Positions 59,659 to 64,000 of a stretch of DNA of 64,000 nt are shown here, one piece after another. The notes under the pieces were generated by a model, which saw nothing but the letters and a program-made list of their open reading frames with translations, was not told the DNA's origin and searched no databases. The DNA is taken from assembly GCA_947589185.1 (NCBI GenBank), contig CANQCK010000001.1, positions 186,001 through 250,000 of the forward strand, given 5' to 3'. Position numbers and translations under genes: made by a program. The DNA comes from an uncultured Clostridia bacterium (GTDB lineage Bacteria; Bacillota; Clostridia; Oscillospirales; Ruminococcaceae). Position 1 is the stretch's first letter, and the number at the start of each line of letters is the position of its first letter.

Positions 59659-61485
59659 CTAGATTTTATCTTCAAGCTGCTCTAGAAGTATATCTATACA
59701 CGTTTCAATATCGTGCTCCGCAGTGTTTATAGTAATATCAGGATTCTCTGGCGGCTCATACGGCGATGAAATTCCTGTAAAGTTCTGAATTTCACCCATT
59801 CTTGCCTTTTTATAAAGTCCCTTAACATCTCGTCTTTCGCATTCTTCCAGCGGTGTGTTTACATATATTTCAATGAAACTGTCTCCGCCGATTATCTCTT
59901 TAGCATTGCGTCTGTCACGCCTATACGGAGATACAAAAGAATTTATAACGATAACTCCTGCATCGTTCATCAGCTTTGAAACTTCAGCAATACGTCTGAT
60001 ATTCTCAATCCTGTCCTGCTCTTTAAAGCCAAGATTCTTATTAAGCCCCATACGTACATTGTCGCCGTCTAAAGTCATTGTGTGCTTTCCTACTGCAAAC
60101 AGACGCTTTTCCAAAGCGTTCGCAAGTGTAGACTTGCCCGAACCCGAAAGACCGGTAAACCAGATAGTTCTCGCCTTTTGACCTTTTTGGTTTTCTCTCT
60201 GTTCCCTTGTAATATCCATCTCATGATAAGTCAAATTATCTGACCTGTTCAGCTTGTGCATTACAACTCCGCACGCTGAGGTCATATGAGTAATACGGTC
60301 GATCAGTATAAGTGCACCAAGAGTAGGGTTTTGTGCGAACTCGTCAAATACAATCTTCTCAGATACCGATATATCGCACTCTGCAATCTCGTTTTTATAT
60401 ATAGCGTCAGCAGAAACCTCACTGCCGGTGTTTACATCTATCTTGTGCTTGATGTTCATTACAACCGCAGGTATTTTCTTTGTACCCAGCTTTAACAGAT
60501 AGTTCTTACCTGCAACAAGCTCGCTGTCATCCATCCAAAGCAATTTTGCTGTGAACAGATTACCGACAGTCGGTCTTGCTCCGCTTACCAGAACACAGCC
60601 TCTTGATACGTCGACCTCTTTATCAAGCTGTACGGTAACCGCCTGACCCTTATTTGCTTTTTCAACCTCTTTGCCTGCGGCTATAATGCTCTTTACATTA
60701 GCCTTTTCTTTAGACGGTAAAGCGGTAATTTCGTCGCCTACACTCAACTTGCCCGTTTCAATCTGACCTGAAAAACCTCTGTAGGTATGATTAGGTCTGC
60801 AAACTCTCTGAACAGGCATTGAAAATCCCTTTTCAACATCATCAGCGTGAACGTCTATTTCCTCAAGATAAGAAAGCAGCGTTCCGCCGCGATACCAAGT
60901 CATATGCTCTGACTCGGTTGTAATATTATCTCCCTCAGTTGCCGAAACAGGAATTATCTTTACCGATTCGTAATCAAACTCGGCAAGAAGTATTTTTATC
61001 TCTTTTTCAATCTTTTTAAATCTGTTGCGGTCAAAGTGTATAAGATCCATCTTGTTTACGGCAAACACAAAATGCTTAATACCCATAAGAGAACAAATTC
61101 TTGCGTGCCTTCTTGTCTGAACCAAAACGCCCTGAGAAGCGTCAACCAATATGACCGCTAGCTCTGCAAATGACGCTCCGACCGCCATATTTCTCGTATA
61201 TTCCTCATGACCCGGAGTATCAGCTACTATAAACGATCTCCGCTCGGTTGTGAAATAGCGGTAAGCAACGTCTATTGTAATGCCCTGCTCACGCTCTGCC
61301 ATAAGACCGTCTAACAGCAGTGAATAATCTATATTGCCCTCTCTTGAACCTACCTTGCTGTCCAGCTCTAAAGAACGTTCCTGATCCGCAAATAAAAGCT
61401 TTGCGTCATACAGCATATGACCTATAAGAGTTGATTTTCCGTCGTCAACGCTTCCGCAGGTAATGAATTTCAAAAGTCCGTTCAT
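59659..61485 (-). CDS. cysNC: Sulfate adenylyltransferase large subunit / adenylylsulfate kinase fusion
   Basis: A bifunctional enzyme of 608 residues from the ATG at 61485. The N-terminal CysN GTPase has CGSVDDGKSTLIGHML, VADTPGHEEYTRNM and NKMD, followed by EF-Tu-like beta domains; the C-terminal CysC kinase has FTGLSGSGKSTLANALE, TLDGDNVRMGLNKNLGF and VKGLYKKARMGEIQNFTG. Together with CysD it turns sulfate, ATP and GTP into PAPS. GGGAGG is 14 bases upstream, overlapping the cysD end. No PAPS reductase is seen beside it. Confidence 0.95.
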   Translation of the reverse strand: MNGLLKFITCGSVDDGKSTLIGHMLYDAKLLFADQERSLELDSKVGSREGNIDYSLLLDGLMAEREQGITIDVAYRYFTTERRSFIVADTPGHEEYTRNMAVGASFAELAVILVDASQGVLVQTRRHARICSLMGIKHFVFAVNKMDLIHFDRNRFKKIEKEIKILLAEFDYESVKIIPVSATEGDNITTESEHMTWYRGGTLLSYLEEIDVHADDVEKGFSMPVQRVCRPNHTYRGFSGQIETGKLSVGDEITALPSKEKANVKSIIAAGKEVEKANKGQAVTVQLDKEVDVSRGCVLVSGARPTVGNLFTAKLLWMDDSELVAGKNYLLKLGTKKIPAVVMNIKHKIDVNTGSEVSADAIYKNEIAECDISVSEKIVFDEFAQNPTLGALILIDRITHMTSACGVVMHKLNRSDNLTYHEMDITREQRENQKGQKARTIWFTGLSGSGKSTLANALEKRLFAVGKHTMTLDGDNVRMGLNKNLGFKEQDRIENIRRIAEVSKLMNDAGVIVINSFVSPYRRDRRNAKEIIGGDSFIEIYVNTPLEECERRDVKGLYKKARMGEIQNFTGISSPYEPPENPDITINTAEHDIETCIDILLEQLEDKI

Positions 61486-61486
61486 T

Positions 61487-62389
61487 TTAGAAATAGCCCT
61501 CCCTTTTTCTCTTTTCCATACTTGCAGCTCCGCCGTCGTTGTCAATAACACGGCTGGTTCTCTCGGAAGAAACTGCTCCTAAAGTCTCGTCAATAATCTC
61601 GTCAAGCGTCTCGGCATTGCTCTCCATACCGCCTGTAAGCGGATAACAGCCAAGTGTTCTGAAACGAATTTTTTTAGTCTGAACCTCTTCGCCCTCTTTA
61701 AGACGCATACGGTCATCATCTACCATAATTATATTGCCGTCTCTTACAACGCACTTTCTCTCCGCCGCAAAATACAGAGGAACTATATCTATATTCTCTC
61801 TCTTGATATACTGCCAGATGTCCTTCTCCGTCCAGTTTGAAATCGGAAATACACGAATTTCTTCACCCTTATTTATCTCAGTGTTGTATAGCTTCCACAT
61901 CTCAGGACGCTGATTTTTAGGGTCCCATGCGTGGTCGGAGTTTCTGAAAGAGAACAGTCTTTCCTTTGCTCTCGACTTTTCCTCGTCACGTCTGCCGCCT
62001 CCGAAAGCCGCTGTAAAGCCGTACTTATCAAGGGCTTGCTTTAAAGCCTGCGTCTTCATTATATCAGTATACGACGAGCCGTGATCAAACGGATTGATTC
62101 CCTGCTTAACGCCCTCTTCATTAATGTATTCTAACATCTCTATGCCGTATTTTTTTGCCGTTCTGTCACGAAATTCTATCATCTCTTTAAACTTCCAGGT
62201 AGTGTTGACGTGCAAAAAAGGGAACGGCGGCTTTTCAGGGTAAAAAGCCTTTAATGCAAGATGCAGCATAACCGAAGAATCCTTGCCTATCGAATAGAGC
62301 ATAACAGGCTTTTCACATTCTGCCGCAACCTCTCTCATAATATAAATCGCTTCCGCCTCAAGTTCATCTAAATGTAAAAATTCACTCAT
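61487..62389 (-). CDS. cysD: Sulfate adenylyltransferase small subunit
   Basis: ATP sulfurylase catalytic subunit of the PAPS-reductase-like PP-loop fold. 300 residues: [22 protein letters not shown]-loop [37 protein letters not shown] and [23 protein letters not shown] precedes the ATG. One base separates its stop from the cysNC start. Confidence 0.96.
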   Translation of the reverse strand: MSEFLHLDELEAEAIYIMREVAAECEKPVMLYSIGKDSSVMLHLALKAFYPEKPPFPFLHVNTTWKFKEMIEFRDRTAKKYGIEMLEYINEEGVKQGINPFDHGSSYTDIMKTQALKQALDKYGFTAAFGGGRRDEEKSRAKERLFSFRNSDHAWDPKNQRPEMWKLYNTEINKGEEIRVFPISNWTEKDIWQYIKRENIDIVPLYFAAERKCVVRDGNIIMVDDDRMRLKEGEEVQTKKIRFRTLGCYPLTGGMESNAETLDEIIDETLGAVSSERTSRVIDNDGGAASMEKRKREGYF

Positions 62390-62457
62390 AATTAAATTTC
62401 CTTATCTTTTTACTTTATTCTGCCTGCTGTTATTTTACCAGCAATTTATACAGCCTG

Positions 62458-63273
62458 CTATTTCCTGTCACGGTCAAGACCGTATCTTCTGCGTACTGCG
62501 TTTTCCCAGTTTGTGAATATAACACGGTCTATTATCGTTCCTATTACGATAATTATAAGCATTATAAGCGTAACCTTATTAATATCGCTCTCAATACTTC
62601 TTGCCGCATCGAGAATCTGACCCAATCCTATCATACTTATCATCATCTCAGCAGCCATAAGTGCTCTCCATGCAAACGACCAGCCGCTTTTAAGACCAGC
62701 TATTAACATCGGCTGAGCCGCAGGAATAATTACTTTGAAATATAGCTGTCTCTGATTGACTCCCATTGTCTTTGCGGCTCTAATGTAAAGAGGGTCTACA
62801 TTCTGAATTCCGTTATCAACAGCCATTGCTATACTGAACGCAGAACCGACTACTATTACAAAGATAACTGCACTCTGGTCAAGTCCGAACCAGAGTATTG
62901 CAAACGGTACCCAGCATACACTCGGGAGCGTTTGAATTCCTAGAATAAGCGGCTTTAAATTCTTTTGAAGATATTTGAATTTGGAAATTAAAAAACCAAG
63001 CACCGCTCCTATTACCATCGAGATCAAAAAGCCTATAAATGCTCTCAGCATACTTGCTCCAACTGCGGCATAGATACTCATTCCAGTATAATCAAACGAG
63101 AACAGATCAACACATCTCTCCCATACACCCTGAGGTGACGGTATAGTGTAAGACTTCCACAGCCCAAGAACTTCAACGCCCAACAGATAGACAAGCTCCC
63201 AAAGAGCAAGTATTATGATTATAAAGCCAATACGGCTCAATATCTTTTTAACCGTCGTGCTCTTCTTTTTCAA
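62458..63273 (-). CDS. ABC transporter permease (Ssu/Tau type)
   Basis: 271-residue BPD-type permease with about six membrane helices and the EAA-like loop IRAAKTMGVNQRQLYFKVIIPAAQP. Overall pattern (LALWELVYLLGVE, GWSFAWRALMAAEMM) matches SsuC/TauC sulfonate or nitrate/taurine permeases. The start is TTG at 63273, overlapping the ATPase gene by 26 bases, with GAGGTGG upstream. Next to sulfate-activation genes, uptake of sulfate or a sulfonate is a fair inference. Confidence 0.88.
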   Translation of the reverse strand: MKKKSTTVKKILSRIGFIIIILALWELVYLLGVEVLGLWKSYTIPSPQGVWERCVDLFSFDYTGMSIYAAVGASMLRAFIGFLISMVIGAVLGFLISKFKYLQKNLKPLILGIQTLPSVCWVPFAILWFGLDQSAVIFVIVVGSAFSIAMAVDNGIQNVDPLYIRAAKTMGVNQRQLYFKVIIPAAQPMLIAGLKSGWSFAWRALMAAEMMISMIGLGQILDAARSIESDINKVTLIMLIIIVIGTIIDRVIFTNWENAVRRRYGLDRDRK

Positions 63274-64000
63274 TCTTGTCCACCTCTTCTTTTAAAGCCT
63301 CAAGCAGTTTTTTTCTTATGTTTATAAATTCAACCGACTCTATATGTCTCGGACGTGGTATGTCTATCTTTATTATATCCTTAACCTTTCCCGGATGAGA
63401 GCCTATCATAACTATTCTGTCACTGAAAAAGAGTGCTTCTTCAACGCTGTGAGTAACTAAGATTATAGTCTTTTTAGTCTGCTGCCAGATATTTATCAGT
63501 TCCTCACGCAGAACATTGATTGTCTGCTTGTCAAGAGCCGCAAAGGGCTCGTCCATAAGAAGTATTTTGCAGTCTAAGCAAAGTGCCCTTGCCAAAGCAA
63601 CACGCTGTTTCATTCCCCCTGAAAGCTCGTGAATATTATAGTCTCTGAACTTATAAAGCTGAACCATCTTTAGATACTTTTCCAGCCGCTTGTCCTGCTC
63701 CTCTTTAGAAAGCCCTGCTATTTTCATTCCGAAGCGAACGTTTTTCTCAACCGTCAGCCACGGGAATAAAGCAGATTCCTGAAACATCATTATCCTGTCA
63801 GAACCCGGCTTTGTTATCTCGCTTCCGTCAAGAATTACCTTTCCGCTGTCAGCATCAACAAGTCCTGCTATTATATTGAGAAGCGTTGACTTTCCGCAGC
63901 CCGAAGGCCCTAAAAGACATATGAACTCGCCTGACTCAATATCAAGATTTATATCCTCAAGTATATTGGTATCGCTGTTTTTATCAAACTTCTTTGTTAT
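63248..64000 (-). CDS. ABC transporter ATP-binding protein (Ssu/Tau type), 5' end outside the window
   Basis: The frame stays open to the right edge, giving at least 251 codons with the start beyond it. Walker A GPSGCGKST, Q-loop in IMMFQESALFPWLTVEKNV, signature LSGGMKQRVALARAL, Walker B CKILLMDEPFAALD and the switch histidine in ILVTHSVEEAL are all complete. Shorter starts (for instance at MMFQESALF) would delete the Walker A motif and are wrong. It energises the permease at 62458; the binding protein must lie outside. Confidence 0.9.
   Translation of the reverse strand: MTKKFDKNSDTNILEDINLDIESGEFICLLGPSGCGKSTLLNIIAGLVDADSGKVILDGSEITKPGSDRIMMFQESALFPWLTVEKNVRFGMKIAGLSKEEQDKRLEKYLKMVQLYKFRDYNIHELSGGMKQRVALARALCLDCKILLMDEPFAALDKQTINVLREELINIWQQTKKTIILVTHSVEEALFFSDRIVMIGSHPGKVKDIIKIDIPRPRHIESVEFINIRKKLLEALKEEVDKIEKEEHDG

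Overview
This window looks like a chromosome segment of a low-GC, endospore-forming Firmicute, most probably a gut Clostridium-class bacterium of the Ruminococcaceae/Oscillospiraceae type. The reasons are a Gram-positive PolC, SpoIIE, a tandem glgC-glgD pair, a tryptophan T-box, ferredoxin-linked 2-oxoacid oxidation, the MEP isoprenoid pathway, and strong AGGAGG-type ribosome binding sites. Species cannot be fixed from sequence reading alone. No rRNA, tRNA, CRISPR array, transposase or prophage structural gene was seen.

Layout. Positions 1-26.8 kb are read mostly on the minus strand. First comes the conserved block pyrH-frr-uppS-cdsA-dxr-rseP-ispG-polC (cut at the left edge). Then come a divergent double-HTH locus (7.2-7.9 kb), a four-subunit 2-oxoacid:ferredoxin oxidoreductase followed by a DUF4160/DUF2442 pair, a MinD-like ATPase, ftsH, tilS, dnaB, rplI, gdpP, RNase J and a large nucleotidyltransferase/phosphomutase-like protein. 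Positions 27.3-45.5 kb are read on the plus strand: nadB, an AI-2E family exporter, nadC, a PASTA lipoprotein, a T-box-controlled trpE-trpGD-trpC-trpF-trpB-trpA-methyltransferase operon, a regulator/toxin-antitoxin island, an Lrp-aminotransferase pair and ispE. Positions 45.6-64 kb are minus again: a secreted CHAP/Ig-like/fibronectin protein, the glycogen genes glgB-glgC-glgD and glgA, spoIIE, and a sulfate-activation cluster (cysD, cysNC, a sulfotransferase-like protein) with part of an Ssu-type ABC transporter.

The most unusual content lies between the housekeeping genes. (1) Four loci (11.2-11.8, 18.2-18.9, 29.2-29.7 and 49.9-50.8 kb) carry a small DNA-binding protein, either HTH or ribbon-helix-helix, divergent from one or two paralogues of an unrecognised protein of about 70 residues. 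All four small-protein promoters have a 17-bp spacer and exactly 32 bases between the -10 box and the ATG. Three have a clear inverted repeat inside the spacer; in the 50-kb copy it is much weaker. (2) Six genes (polC, ispG, dxr, gdpP, rnj, glgB) share a leader in which a Shine-Dalgarno sequence, a small hairpin and then the start codon follow each other with nearly fixed spacing, suggesting a translational switch. (3) A family of palindromic intergenic repeats sits at gene 3' ends and supplies the last codons or the stop of several proteins. (4) Two double-repressor loci carry pairs of matching operators, and a 108-bp duplication of a gene end precedes twin promoter-to-terminator units that may be small RNAs.

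All assignments come from reading motifs and context; no database search was run. Start codons were chosen from ribosome binding sites where the longest frame looked wrong.
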